A program made the translations under genes and the position numbers. From contig NC_135551.1 of NCBI RefSeq assembly GCF_964340395.1, positions 4,431,463-4,495,462 of the forward strand: a DNA stretch of 64,000 nucleotides, given 5' to 3'. Below the pieces are notes generated by a model, which saw nothing but the letters and a program-made list of their open reading frames with translations, did no database searches and had not been told where the DNA came from. This stretch comes from Glandiceps talaboti (Eukaryota > Hemichordata > Enteropneusta > Spengelidae). Of this stretch, positions 1 through 10,777 are shown in pieces (position 1 is the first letter of the stretch; each line of letters begins with the position of its first letter).

Positions 1-299
1 AAATTAAACATTTTTACCACTGAAGAATATCATTGACAATTCAAATAAAATTATATCACAAATTACAAATAATGGCAAAAGTGGTTGACACGTTTTTCTC
101 AACAAGAGGCATTCGACTTGTTGTTTTAGTATGTAAATAAACTCTGTGAAATCATCAAGGTGTTGAATAAAATTGGCCATTGCATGTTGGATATATGGCT
201 TTACACAGACAGTCCTGGGATACATTGAAATAACACCCACCCACCCACCCCTTTTTAGCACAACTGAACTGAGGTTCAGTAGTGCTATAGGGATCGCCT

Positions 300-350
300 G
301 GTGTGTGTGTGTGTGTGTGTGTGTGTCTGTCTGTCTGTCCGTGTGTGTGT
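300..350. repeat. GT / CTGT microsatellite
   Basis: A (GT)n run passes into CTGT tetranucleotides and back into GT. It sits at the left edge of the diverged minisatellite that follows. A shorter CCCA-type run lies just before it, near 233-250. Confidence 0.9.
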
Positions 351-354
351 AAAC

Positions 355-1330
355 AACTTAAAGTCAAAAACCGCTGAACCTATTGCCATGATATTTGATG
401 GGTCCATTACCTTGGGTGTCTAGTTGGGAAATTGTTCAAATCAAAATGATCTTACCATCGGTTTGTGATTTGGGTAAAAAATGTGATATTGGTCAAAAAA
501 CTTACACTCAAAAAGTACTGGGCAGATTGGGCTGAAATTTGGGTGACACATTCTTCAGTGTGTTTTCACTAAGAATTGTTCATGATATGTCCCATCAGTG
601 ATATGCAAATTAGGGCTAAAAATGTGTCTTTTTGGTCAAAAATCTTTAATTCCAAAACCACTGAGCAGATTGGGTTGAAATTTAATGGGAATGCATTTAT
701 GGATGTATGGACGAAGAAATATTAAGCATAAAATGATTCCATGAGTGATATGCAAATTAGGTGTAAAAATGTTCATTTTTGGTCGAAAACTTAAATCTCA
801 AAAAATAGTTTGAAACTTGGTGAGATGTTTCTGAAAGGGTTATTCAGCAGATTTTCGTCAAAACATGTTGACAAAATTGGCCCTAGCAACCATGACTTAG
901 GCAACAGCCAGAACTAAAAACTACTGGGCAGATTGAGCTGAAATTTGGGTGTAACATTCTTCAGGGTGTTTATACTAAGAATTGTTCGTAACATGATGAG
1001 CCCATCAGTGATATGCAAATTAGGGCTAAAAATGTTTCTTTTTGGTCAAAAGTCTTTAATTCCAAAACTACTGAGCAGATTGGACTGAAATTTAATGGGG
1101 ATGCATCTAAGGATGTATAGATGAAGAAATAAAAAGCACATAATGATTTCATCAGTGATATGGAATTAAGGTGTAAAAATGTGAATTTTGGTCAAAAACT
1201 TATATCTCAAAAAGTACTAAGGAATGAGTCTGAAACTTGGTGGGATGTTTCTAGAAGTGTTATTCTATATCATTGCTTTTCCTCAAAAATCTTCAACTCT
1301 GAAATTACCTAGTAGATTGAGCTTTACTTT
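355..1330. repeat. Diverged minisatellite, ~145-bp period with ~406-bp higher-order duplication
   Basis: The phrase 'ctgRgcagattggg.tgaaattt' or a decayed form recurs near 375, 517, 660, 805, 923, 1069 and 1213, spaced roughly 143-146 bp. Between copies, 'gtgatatgcaaattagg' followed by 'taaaaatgt' and 'ttggtcaaaa' also recurs. Two blocks, about 491-860 and 911-1290, are clearly similar over their full length at an offset near 406 bp, so pairs of sub-units were duplicated together. Stop codons are frequent in all frames, so this is not coding. The copies are much more diverged than the array beyond 11 kb, so it is an older repeat. Confidence 0.75.
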
Positions 1331-2508
1331 GTTGAGAATGTGAAGATTTGTCCTCATTAATAGCTGACACAGTGAGAACAGTACATTGTTAATTAGCTAT
1401 AATGTATACTTTACTATTTCCTCTGGTGGTAATGTGTGTAGCATGGCCAGTTTGGTTTATGACTGGATTGTGTAATATGTTGTAAGACAGCTGTTTCATC
1501 ACCTACCCATAAAACTGAATGTAGCTTGTGTTTAAAATTTCACAATAAGACAACCAAGAAAGTTAACCCTGTTACATTGGTATGGCTTGGTTCCAAATTG
1601 ATTTTAAAAATATAAAGAAGTACAAAACGTTGTAGACACATCACTTTAAAGTTTGATTAGGATGTTGCTATACTTGTCTTGTACACTTCCAACATAGGAT
1701 GGCTGGATTATTATGATGGAAATTAGGTATGAAAATTTTGTTTTGGTTGCAACTTTAAATCTTCAAAAAATTATACATCTATCATTGTCCTGAACATGAA
1801 GTTGTGCAACAACGCAATAATTGTGCTATTTTTTCAGGCACAGAACCTGAAGAAAATAAAAAAGATCAATTTATTTCAACAAGTGACCTGCAATTGTACA
1901 TGCGCAGTCATTTACCAATTGAACCTTGCCATTGTATTTTAGCAAACATAACTTACATGCAGAGGCTCTAGCACAGGTCAAAGGAAGGAGACAGAGCTGT
2001 GGGAGTGCTGTTTCAGTGTTTTTTGCTAAGGGCGGTAAGTAGGTAAAATCTGCCCAAGTTCCCCTTTCATTTTACCAGGGTTCCCAGGGAAACCACAATC
2101 ATTGTTATGTATAGTATATGTGAAGCTGTGTCAGTTTTATCAGATTTGCCACATCCTGTTACCTGGGTTCCAATCCCTTAGTAAAAACACTTTGTTTCCA
2201 TTAGAACGAGTATAGGACAACTTTTATTTCATCAAGAATGCTGAAATGGTGATGATTCAATATGGATGATGCAGAGAATGAGAGAGGCAACGTCTCTACA
2301 GTTAGATATTTTGGAGCAATCTATTTCAATGAAATGAAAACACAGTAAATCAAACTAATGTCAATTTAGGATTAAATTATGAAGATCATGGTGCTTTTGA
2401 CACTGAAGTTCAACATTCCCACTTAGTACTAGGCGAAAGAAAACGTAGATTTAATTTATTCTTCGATATTTTTACACCCCATGCGATTTGTTTTCATTAT
2501 TTTTATTT
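1331..2508. other. AT-rich stretch, no recognised feature
   Basis: There is no open frame of useful length on either strand, and no recognised domain, RNA gene or repeat. It is probably intergenic or intronic DNA. Confidence 0.5.
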
Positions 2509-2522
2509 GGGGGGGGGGGGGG
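2509..2522. repeat. Poly-G run (14 G)
   Basis: A mononucleotide G tract lies directly after a T-rich stretch. Runs of this kind are prone to length errors in sequencing. Confidence 0.9.
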
Positions 2523-3132
2523 TGGTTCATAAATATTTCAGGTAAAATTAACACAGAGTGACTGAAAGTAGCATTTTTATGATTTTATAAAATAGAAATA
2601 CACAAACATTAGTAATGGAGAGTCAACGAGTTCGGGAGGGTTACGAACCAATAAACAAGTTTTTGGCACATAACCCTACCGACGAGTTGTCTATCTTACT
2701 TATACAACGGCGTGATTTCCTCAAACGGATCTTTTTCAAAAGTTTGTGTAATTTGTAGCATGCAAATTGAGTGCTGGGCGTAATATAGGTCACACCCCTG
2801 TGTTATGGCGCCATATATAACCAACCGAAATCAAGGCCTCTGATTGGCCAAGTCGGTCTCGCCGTAGTATAAACATTAATCTACCACTACAATAAGAAAA
2901 GACTGGTTTTTTAGAAAAAAAATTATCGACAGTTTTGTTCTTTTGAGACATTCACAATCTTAGCTTTATTGTGTCATGATGTCCATAGACAAACATGGTC
3001 GTAGAACGCAAGACGCAGAACAAACCCGTGATATGAGGCGAAAACTAGTACTGTGACGTCAACATCGTCGGTTGAAAATACTACAGAAAAAAAGTTTTAT
3101 GTTTATTAAAAGTAATTTACGTTTGTGATCTC
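2523..3132. other. Unassigned stretch with weak promoter-like words
   Basis: The stretch 2760-2870 is richer in CG than its surroundings. It contains 'atatataa' (2813-2820) and an inverted CCAAT box, 'attgg' (2843-2847). No convincing transcript, ORF or start codon follows on either strand, so a promoter is speculative. No other feature is seen here. Confidence 0.2.
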
Positions 3133-3167
3133 TTTTGTTTGTTTGTTTGTTTGTTTGTTTGTTTGTT
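3133..3167. repeat. TTTG tetranucleotide microsatellite
   Basis: About eight tandem copies of GTTT/TTTG. A 60-codon open frame that starts in it is a by-product of the repeat and resembles nothing I recognise. Confidence 0.9.
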
Positions 3168-3890
3168 CTATTCAGCGGTTATCAACATATCCAATGTGAT
3201 GTTTTCACATTTACCCATATCGTCAACCTCAGCAACAGCAGCATGTCGTGATAGCAGTGACAGCCGATTAGATCTTTCACTACTAACTTCATATTTCGTT
3301 CAGGTATTTAGTCCATACTGAAATATGACAACTTGCTTTGAATACTCAAAATATAAATTTAAAAAGTTGAAAAAAAATATTCTCCAACAATATTTGCTCT
3401 GCAGGGTGAATTTTGTGCTATGAATGTTTTTTTTACTTTAATTAGTTCTCACCTCTCACCTCCAACCATGGGCCCAAGTTAACTGCATTGATTTGTTAAT
3501 CGACCGATGCACATGTTTATATAAATGTAGAATGTTACAAAAGACATGAGGAAATGGGATTCCAACAAATATTTGACCGGAAATGGATTTTTGAAATACA
3601 AATATTTACCATTTCCCGTCTTTCTTAACACATTTCTATTGTAAAAACTGAAAGACGACAGTACAATGTCCCAAGACCGACTTTATCCGATCCTTTTGTG
3701 TCCATCGATCTCCATTGGAAAATGGTTGAATTCACCGAATTGGGAGGGGCATTTCTGTTATCTTTCTTTGAATTGCACACATCAATATCAAAATATACTA
3801 TGTATCATTTTTCTATAATCGAATCGGTTGTTGTAAAATTAAAAAAAATACCCATATCGGCTTTGTTCATTTACAGTTTGCTCATTATCA
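3168..3890. other. No recognised feature
   Basis: AT-rich sequence with only short open frames and no recognisable domain. It may hold the unrecognisable 3' remainder of the retrotransposon that begins to its right. Confidence 0.4.
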
Positions 3891-3899
3891 CGTATGAAT

Positions 3900-4960
3900 G
3901 AACATTACTCCACGGAGTAAACACTGAGATGGGGGTAGCTAATTTATCTAATGCATCGAACTCCCTTGGAAAGCGTGGTAAAACAGTATTATACAATTTC
4001 ATCAGACATATAACCATTAACGCAAACTCGCTGTGAGGTCGCGGATCCAAAGAACTAAAGTTAGAATTAACATTTAACACAATCAGATGCTTTAATAGAA
4101 TGTATCACGGGAGAAGTCTATGAAAAGAATCCGTTCGTACGCATTCTTATATAATTACGTTCTGAATGCTGTGCAATTAAATTGAAGTGTAATACATGAT
4201 AGATGCATCTTCTACACCCCTGTGTGGGCTTTATACACAATTTGAACGGGACTTAACTTGTTAAAACTATATCACAAAGTAGAAACGTCCTAGCAATACT
4301 CTCCATACACTTGCATGACAAAATTGATGCCAAGGCAATAGGCCAGTAGTTGTTTAACTTTTTAGGATTGAGCTTCTTTGGAACTGGAATGATTGTGGAT
4401 GTCTTTCATGAGCGCGGAACAACATGGCAATTTAGGAGCATTTGAAAAATGTAGGTGAATACAGGACTGAGTTGTCTAGCACAGGTTTTTATAACCCTAG
4501 TTGTACTTTTACCAGGACCAGTCGCTTTGTTCCCTTTTAACTTAGAAAAACTCGATGCAACATCACATTCAGAAATGTGAATTGCACATCAGGTTGAAGA
4601 TTATTCAGTTTGTTTGAAAGGATAGATAGATCAGTGCTGAATGGAGTTTACAGCTGCTTACTTTGTTGTTTCCCCATCATAGTTTTCAATCCATCCAAAC
4701 AGCTTTAATGTTAGCATTGCAGGTTTTCAACTTTTCTTCGACCTTTGATTTGTACTTGCGTTTTGCAATTCTAGCTTATATTTTAAATTCCTTCTGGTTT
4801 CCCCATGCTCTTCCTTCCCGTTGTGTAAAAATGCTACTCATTTTTCGTTCAAAGACATCTTCAACTCCGTTGTAACCCAGGGTTTATTATATGGGATATG
4901 CGCATTGATATGTTACATTTTGCTTTGGCCGGAGATTATGTACATTTCATTTTGTGATCT
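3900..4960 (-). pseudogene. Decayed non-LTR retrotransposon pol (endonuclease/RT junction and RT), CR1/Rex1-like
   Basis: Read on the minus strand, this is a broken reverse-transcriptase polyprotein of the CR1/Rex1/jockey superfamily. In order it shows: the linker after the endonuclease, with K-P-W-V-T (about 4886-4871) followed by T-E-L-K; a basic segment of the AK..YK.KVE type (about 4775-4731); the RT entry motif G-N-K-A-T-G-P-G-K (about 4533-4507), resembling the family's KAPGPD; P-V-P-K-K (about 4386-4372); and L-N-N-Y-W-P-I-A-L-A-S (about 4357-4325), matching the LNDYRPVALTS block. Weaker similarity continues to about 3900. At least two frame changes (near 4575 and between about 4860 and 4800), an in-frame TGA at 4408-4406 in the position where the family usually has tryptophan, and further stops below 4260 show it is dead. 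The catalytic FADD region is not recognisable. Clade assignment is from remembered motif patterns, not a search. Confidence 0.75.
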
Positions 4961-4969
4961 GCATGCTTG

Positions 4970-6020
4970 TAGACAACAAGAACAACAGTAAACTGAGATT
5001 CCTTGCGTTCCACAACTCGGAACCAGACCGATTATTTGACCTGGTAGGAGGTATGGCGGGTGGGGGTCGTTGGGATTTTCATCGGACCAAAACCAAAACA
5101 GGCTGATCCCATCACTTATTTAAAAAACATGGTGCCCTATTTCCCCATATCATATACAAATGCCAGGTATTTCTTTCGTGACTGACTTGCTTAGCAAATA
5201 CTTTATAACACGTACATCACATCATGCAATTAGCAACTGCATACACGTGCAGTGAAATATTCAAAACAAGACCTATAGCATCTTGGCATTATAATTATAA
5301 GCTAGGGAAAAAAGCTTGAGATTGGGATATTTACGCATATCCTGGGGGAGGTGTAGGGTTCTCTCCCAAGAAGCTCTGGCCTTTTTTTTTGACTCAAAGC
5401 AAATATTACGGTAAATATGCTTTCTAAACTGTAGAAGATAGCACCATCATGTAATTAGCAATTACAAAGGGTTGAGATATCGAAAAAAGTTCAACAACAT
5501 TTAGACAGTATAAGGTTGGGGGAGGAGTTTGAGACGGGGATATGGTGTTTTACAAGACAGCAGCACTATCATGTATCAGAAACTACTCTTTATACATTCA
5601 GTTGAAATATGTTCATGGCATTATTATAGTCAAAGTCAGATGATCTGATGGTTGTTTAATTGGTAGTGGGAGCGTTAAAGAGTTGATTTTCTGTATGGGT
5701 CTTCTAAGGCAATCATGTGGAACGGCTAGTGCCATCACCTGCGCTATTTCACCTGATTGTGTCCAAAAACTCTTGTCTAATCTGAAACCCTTAATGAAAA
5801 AAGTTGTCATCCATCAAACGACTTTTTATTCAAATTTGGTAACGATTGACAAAATGCCGACATTCATATTTATATTGTAACGTTTAGTCAAGCATCTAAA
5901 ATACTAAATGTTTACACCTGACCCTCCTACTATAACCCGGGAAGTCGTCGTGGAGGACGTATCGAACTCCACAGCAATATTTTGGTTGTGGTTGTGTTTA
6001 CTGCTCATCTACGGTACTCT
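4970..6020. other. Gene-free stretch with faint diverged repeats
   Basis: No supported gene. Short similar passages built around 'catcatg.aattagcaa' occur near 5220, 5447 and, weakly, 5570. G-rich passages of the 'ttgggggagg' type occur near 5340 and 5515. These suggest an old tandem duplication. The short open frames at 5613-5880 overlap on both strands and resemble no known family. Confidence 0.3.
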
Positions 6021-6024
6021 CTTT

Positions 6025-6581
6025 GCTGGCTCTGGATGTATATGCTAAGAGGTTCGACACATCGTCCCTCTCCGATTTGGTACTTCCCAATTTCAAACAG
6101 CGAGACTGCAAACAGTTTTCGTTAGCATGGATTTTGGGAATAAAACCAACCCATACCCTTTCTAATGACTATAAAAAATACAAAATGAACTTTAGATCAT
6201 TAAATGCAACCCACATCTTCGTGTATTCTGTCATTTCTTGTATAACGTTCGCTCGAGCCGCAAAACGTGTGATATATGACATCACAGCTGCGTGTAAAGG
6301 GTGTGCGTTTGTGATTGAGCTACTCTGTTTGCATGACTTATCGTTCTCCGTTTTGCGGCTCGAGCGAACGTAAGGCAAGAATTGACAGAATAGACAAGAC
6401 GTAGGTTGATTTAATGATTTAAAGTTCATGTATTTTATATAGTCATTAGCATGGGTATATACCCATGGTTATTATTCTGAAACCCCGTTAGAATGAAATC
6501 TCACTCTTTGAAATAGGAAAGAACCATAGTGGAGAGGGAAGACGTGTCGAACCTCGTAGCATAGATACATCCAGAGCTAGC
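6025..6581. repeat. Large imperfect inverted repeat (foldback, ~240-bp arms, 81-bp spacer)
   Basis: The left arm (6025-6267) is the reverse complement of the right arm (6349-6581) with scattered mismatches and small indels. The innermost 22 bp match perfectly: 6246-6267 against 6349-6370, 'cgttcgctcgagccgcaaaa' plus two bases. Outer matches include 'tctggatgta' at 6031 against 'tacatccaga' near 6566, and 'ggttcgacac' at 6051 against 'gtgtcgaacc' near 6544. The right arm also contains a perfect 18-bp palindrome at 6450-6467, only partly preserved in the left arm. The 116-codon plus-strand frame and the 86-codon minus-strand frame inside are products of the symmetry. It is probably a MITE or foldback transposon, or an inverted duplication; target-site duplications were not identified. 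Confidence 0.8.
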
Positions 6582-6904
6582 GCTGCTAGTTGTGGCTTCA
6601 GGCCAAATAAACAGACACGATTAGATTAATATAAGTTTAGTGATAAATTCACCTGACCTAGCAGACGAAACTCGTTGTTCCATTTGTGATGGTGGTTTAT
6701 GTTCATTGCAATAGTATGCATATACATTTTATATTTCGTTTCCTTGGTCTGTGTCATTCTGCAGTGCATCTTGTACTCAGAATGAATGGCTGCTACAGCA
6801 GGAAATTTGGAGCAAAATCAAAGAATATGGACCCCTTTTACTCTTTGTCTATAGTTGATAATCGCCGCAAAAAAGAAAGAAAGAAAAAAACAACTTGAAT
6901 TTTG
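6582..6904. other. No recognised feature
   Basis: No supported gene. An A-rich run of the AAAGA type lies near 6870-6892. A poly-C run of 13 lies just beyond, at 6936-6948. Confidence 0.4.
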
Positions 6905-7290
6905 ACCACGTTACGTTTTCTTCCTGTCTGACAATCCCCCCCCCCCCCGAACAAGCAGACAGAGAGAAGACCAGCTGTCTCTTCCCAGTCCATTCAGACA
7001 GAACGATAATGGGTGGATTTCGATCCTTTCTTCCTGTCTGTCAATCAAGCCGACAGAAAGAATTCGGATCATTATATTTCGTTCGGTTTCGTTGACAATC
7101 AACCCGGACAAGCAGCTGAGACAGAAAGAAGACCTACCCATATGTCTCTTCCCAATCTAATCAGGGAACACGAAAATGGGCAGATATTTCGGTCTGTCTG
7201 TCTGCCAGGTCTGTCAAGCCGACAAAGAACTTGGACCAATTTTTCTTTCCGTCTGTCTCACGATCAAGCAGACAGACTGAAAATGGGTGA
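6905..7290. repeat. Complex minisatellite, part 1 ('caatcaagc.gacagaaag' family)
   Basis: It is built from words such as 'ctgtctgtcaatcaagccga', 'acaagcagacagaaagaaga' and 'tgtctcttcccaat', which recur in the same order between 7860 and 8130. The segment 7040-7180 matches 7868-7990 closely. The word TCTGTC-AATCAAGCC-GACAGA forms a 6-bp hairpin with a 9-nt loop. Open frames across it are low complexity and not credible proteins. Confidence 0.7.
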
Positions 7291-7695
7291 TATTATCGTT
7301 TTGATTCTTCCAAGTTTTTCTTCTCACAACTTTGTACTAATTTCTAAGACTGTTTGGCAAGTGTAAGTACAAAGGAATATTGTTTTATGACGATCACTGG
7401 TCACAGTAACCCGTGGGTTGTGATTATATAACTAGTTTCATAGTAGTGAACATAACATAGCATGATTGGTGATGGTGTGGTAGATATTCCCATCTATTGA
7501 GTAAGCTTGCTATTAGTTAGACTGTAAGGTATGTCGTGACCGATGCGATGTATGAGGGGTGCCCTGTTACGAAGTACCTTACATACTAGCTGTTAGAGTA
7601 AGTTAAAATTGCTGCCCATTTAATCACAGTGCACATGATGTAACTGTGTTATATGCCTTTCTGAGAATAGAGGCATACAATATAACAGCAGTCTC

Positions 7696-7696
<1 letters not shown>
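7291..7696. other. No recognised feature
   Basis: Unique sequence between the two minisatellite blocks. No open frame, repeat or RNA is recognised. Confidence 0.4.
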
Positions 7697-7749
<53 letters not shown>

Positions 7750-7760
7750 AACACACACAA
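7697..7760. repeat. CA dinucleotide microsatellite
   Basis: An uninterrupted (AC)n run to 7744 is followed by AAAC and ACAC variants up to 7760. Confidence 0.95.
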
Positions 7761-7812
7761 GTTTTAGCTTCCAAGAAGTAAGCTACGAACATCATTTATT
7801 TTAAGGGAGGGC

Positions 7813-7845
7813 GGCAAGTTCACACATAATGCTTGACTGCGAATA
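7813..7845 (+). repeat. Dispersed short repeat, short-CA form
   Basis: The segment reads 'gcaagttcacaca', then 'taa', then 'tgcttgactgcgaata'. The same two flanking words bracket the long CA tract at 10119-10239. The two loci therefore look like copies of one dispersed sequence, with the CA tract expanded at one of them. Confidence 0.65.
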
Positions 7846-8146
7846 TTAATAGTGACAAGAGGTATGAGGTCAATCAAGTCGACAGAAAGAACTTGGACCA
7901 TTTCTTTCGTTCGGTCTTGTTGACAATCAACCCCAACAAGCAGACAGAAAGAAGATCTACCCCCGTCTCTTCCCAATCCAAGCAGACATATCGAAAAATA
8001 CACCGACTTTTCTGTCTGCTTGATTATTTGGTCTGATTTTTCGTTGTCTCATTGTCATTCAATCCAAACAAGCAGACAGAAGGAAGACCTTCCATATGTC
8101 TCTTCCCAATTCAATGAGAACGAACGAAAATGGACTGATTTATGGT

Positions 8147-8197
<51 letters not shown>

Positions 8198-8212
8198 GCC
8201 TGCCTGCCTGCC
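8147..8212. repeat. TCTG to CCTG tetranucleotide tract
   Basis: About a dozen perfect TCTG units grade into TGCC units, inside the complex minisatellite. Confidence 0.9.
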
Positions 8213-8493
8213 TATCAAGCTGACAGAAAGAAAATGGGCCGATTTATGGTTCTGCCTGTCTGTCAATCAAGCCGACAGAACGAAAATGGGCCGATTTATG
8301 GTTTTGCCTGCCTGCCTGTCTGTCTGTCTGTCTGTCCGTCCGTCCGTCCGTCTGTCAATCAAGCTGACAGAACGAAAATGGGCCGATTTATGGTTCTGTG
8401 TCAATCAAGCCGACAGAAAGAAAATGAGCCGATTTATGGTTCTGCCCGTCTGTCAATCAAGCCGACAGAACGAAAATGGGCCGATTTATGGTT

Positions 8494-8495
8494 TG

Positions 8496-8565
<70 letters not shown>

Positions 8566-8569
8566 TGTC
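8494..8569. repeat. CCTG tetranucleotide tract
   Basis: A run of CCTG units with one TCTG interruption near 8527 and TCTG at the right end. It lies at the same unit junction where other copies carry short TCTG tracts, so it is a local expansion. Confidence 0.9.
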
Positions 8570-8839
8570 AACCATGCCGACAAAATGGAAATGGGTCGAT
8601 TTATAATTCTGCCTGTCTGTCAATCAAGTCCACAGAACGAAAATGGGCCTATTTTTCTGTTTGATAATCAAGCAGACAGAATTAATTTGGTTCTATTTTT
8701 CTTTCTGTTAGAGTCAACTCGAAGAATCAGAAAGAACAAGAACAATATTCTGTCTTTGTTGTTAATTATATATAGTCTACTTTTTCATTGTAATATATGT
8801 CATTTCTTTTCATTTGTGTTATTTTCCTTTAGATCTGTT

Positions 8840-8958
<119 letters not shown>

Positions 8959-9002
8959 ACTTAACACTGAGTTTCTATATATAAATATAAATAATATCAT
9001 GA

Positions 9003-9117
9003 ACCATACAGTTCTAACCCAAATATTTCGAAGAGACTGAGCTCCTCTTCATCGGTGGGTCTCCAGTTCTGTCATACAAGTCAAGTTCTGTTACACTTTA
9101 AATACTGAAAACTGTAT

Positions 9118-9120
<3 letters not shown>
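9003..9120. mobile_element. 118-bp foldback between AT tracts, possible Penelope-like or hammerhead-type remnant
   Basis: The ends are perfect 11-bp inverted repeats, 'accatacagtt' (9003-9013) and 'aactgtatggt' (9110-9120). On the minus strand the interior reads 'ccgatgaagag', a short loop, then 'ctcttcgaaatat'. This resembles the CUGAUGA / stem II / GAAA core seen in hammerhead motifs of Penelope-like retroelements, but the core has one mismatch (CCGATGA). AT microsatellites abut both sides. Calling it a mobile-element remnant is an inference from these motifs; no protein-coding part is present. Confidence 0.35.

Positions 9121-9172
<52 letters not shown>
9120..9172. repeat. AT dinucleotide microsatellite
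   Basis: A perfect (AT)n run starting exactly at the right terminus of the 118-bp foldback. Confidence 0.95.
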
Positions 9173-9174
<2 letters not shown>

Positions 9175-9175
<1 letters not shown>

Positions 9176-9660
9176 TAATTTACCCCTATATATGAGTCGC
9201 TTTCATAGCGCATCTCATTTGTCTGAGGCATGTCATTTATTTTACAGTGCACCATTTACCTTAATGCATGTTATTTGTATATGTATGTCATTTACCTTTA
9301 TATGTGCATCATTTTGCTTTATGCGTGTCATTTATTTTCATCATACGTATATCATTTGCCTTGTGTCACTTCTTTTTACATGGCTCACCATTTAAGTAAT
9401 TTATTTCCACATGTGAACCAGTTACCTCATAAGTACTAGTGTCATTTATATTTATGATGCACCATTTACCTTATGTGCGTGTAATTTATTTTCGTGTTTT
9501 CATCGTTTTCCTTATTGGTGTGTTATATATTCGCACATACGTTATTACATGTGTGTTCATTTTCAAACACGAGTCAATTGCCCTTATATGCATGTTATTT
9601 GCTCATACACATGCATAATTTACCTTAATGTCTCAATTACGTTAGCACGTGTAAAACAGA
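9175..9660. repeat. Degenerate short tandem repeat of the 'catttacctta-tatgtg' type
   Basis: Variants of 'catttaccttatatgtgcat' and 'gtcatttatttt' recur irregularly every 25-30 bp through this interval (for example near 9233, 9253, 9287, 9328, 9460 and 9616). Two overlapping open frames cross it but are translations of the repeat. Confidence 0.55.
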
Positions 9661-10118
9661 TCTTTTACATTCACCATCATCACATCGAATGTAGACGAAT
9701 AACAAAAAGTAACTTATAATTATAGATAAGTAACTTATAATTACACTTACCACTCTTAGCCATCAGGTGTAGGTGACGTGCTGTGCATTTGATATCCTAT
9801 AGATGTAATAGCCATTGCCTTGAAAGACGGCCACAAAAGCCAGATGATAGTATTTTCAGTTGGTTATTTAGACTATTTATGGAACTTACTGTATATTTTA
9901 TTTAAATTCCCATCCTTCAAGATAAAATGGAATTTACCAAGAGCACTGTAAACAGGTTATGATATGGCAATTCTGGCAAAAGGTCCCCTGAAAATTAAAC
10001 TGTTGAATAATTTATATTTATATTCTTACAGTCTAATTTCCATATTATCTAGTCAATGCTAGGGGTGTCATCGCTGCCAAGCAATTCTTTGTCGCCTTTT
10101 TTGAGTTGCCATAACATA
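9661..10118. other. Gene-free stretch with a short direct repeat
   Basis: The word 'aagtaacttataatta' occurs twice, at 9707-9722 and 9728-9743. Nothing else is recognised. Confidence 0.5.
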
Positions 10119-10239
<121 letters not shown>

Positions 10240-10665
10240 GTTATGGAGTTATAAGGGCTTGGTGCCCTCTCAAACATATACAAACATGTAGTTTGTACGT
10301 GTTGGTGTGAAAATAAATTGAATATGATACGGCGAAGACGGCGAATGCAGACAAAGACGGGCACGGAGAAAATGGAGACAGCGGCGGAATTGTTTCTGTG
10401 GGTGTTAGGTATGAGAGAAAGAACATAGACAACAAGTGAAAATAATACAAACTACTGGACCAACCGACAAACCGGTCAACAACATAACCTAACCAGAGGA
10501 CAACCCAACAACACAAGCAAAATAGAAAGAGAAAATAGATGTACTGTAATATGTAATATGTATCATGTGTAGTGACGGCGAAAAAGAACCGAGACGCGAC
10601 GCGAGTTAGTTGACGACGACGACGACGGCGATGACAACGAAGACTATGAAAATAATTATAGTATT
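10240..10665. other. Probable downstream flank of the minus-strand gene, with a GAC-rich low-complexity patch
   Basis: Purine-rich sequence with 'gacgacgacgacgacggcg' near 10612-10630 and several cggcga words near 10330-10390. A minus-strand 91-codon frame at 10241-10516 resembles nothing known. It lies beyond the proposed polyadenylation signal of the repeat-exon gene. Confidence 0.4.
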
Positions 10666-10671
10666 TTTAAT
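10666..10671 (-). promoter_or_regulatory. Possible polyadenylation signal ATTAAA
   Basis: 'tttaat' on the plus strand reads ATTAAA on the minus strand, about 107 nt downstream of the TAA of the terminal exon. ATTAAA is the commonest variant of AATAAA in animals. A single hexamer in AT-rich DNA is weak evidence; its position after the stop makes it the best candidate. Confidence 0.35.
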
Positions 10672-10777
10672 GTGCAGGTTGGGGTGGGCAGGGAGGGGAG
10701 AAGGAATATAGAACAGTAGTCAGACACTCATTCATTCATACTTAAAAGAGAAAAAAACAATTACAATTCATAAACTT

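Larger units (their letters stand above)
7860..8690. repeat. Complex minisatellite, part 2, with expanded TCTG/CCTG/TCCG tracts
   Basis: Units of the form 'caatcaagccgacagaacga', then 'aaatgggccgatttatggtt', then 'ctgcctgtctgt' repeat at roughly 50-110-bp spacing. Length varies because the tetranucleotide at the unit junction has expanded differently (8147-8212, 8305-8355, 8494-8569). Open frames up to 287 codons run through it only because TCTG and CCTG tracts lack stops, giving CLSV and CLPA runs. They lack any domain, and three frames overlap on the same strand. One motif near 8005-8025 is in reverse orientation. Confidence 0.85.

Noticed and set aside
2811-2850. Promoter with TATA and CCAAT words
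   Set aside because: No transcript or ORF follows on either strand. Such words are common in AT-rich DNA, so I kept this only as a low-confidence remark.
3139-3321. 60-codon ORF starting in the TTTG tract
   Set aside because: Its start is repeat-derived, and it has no similarity to any family I know.
6023-6429. 116-codon plus-strand and 86-codon minus-strand ORFs as genes
   Set aside because: They lie inside the inverted repeat, mirror each other, and show no recognisable domain.
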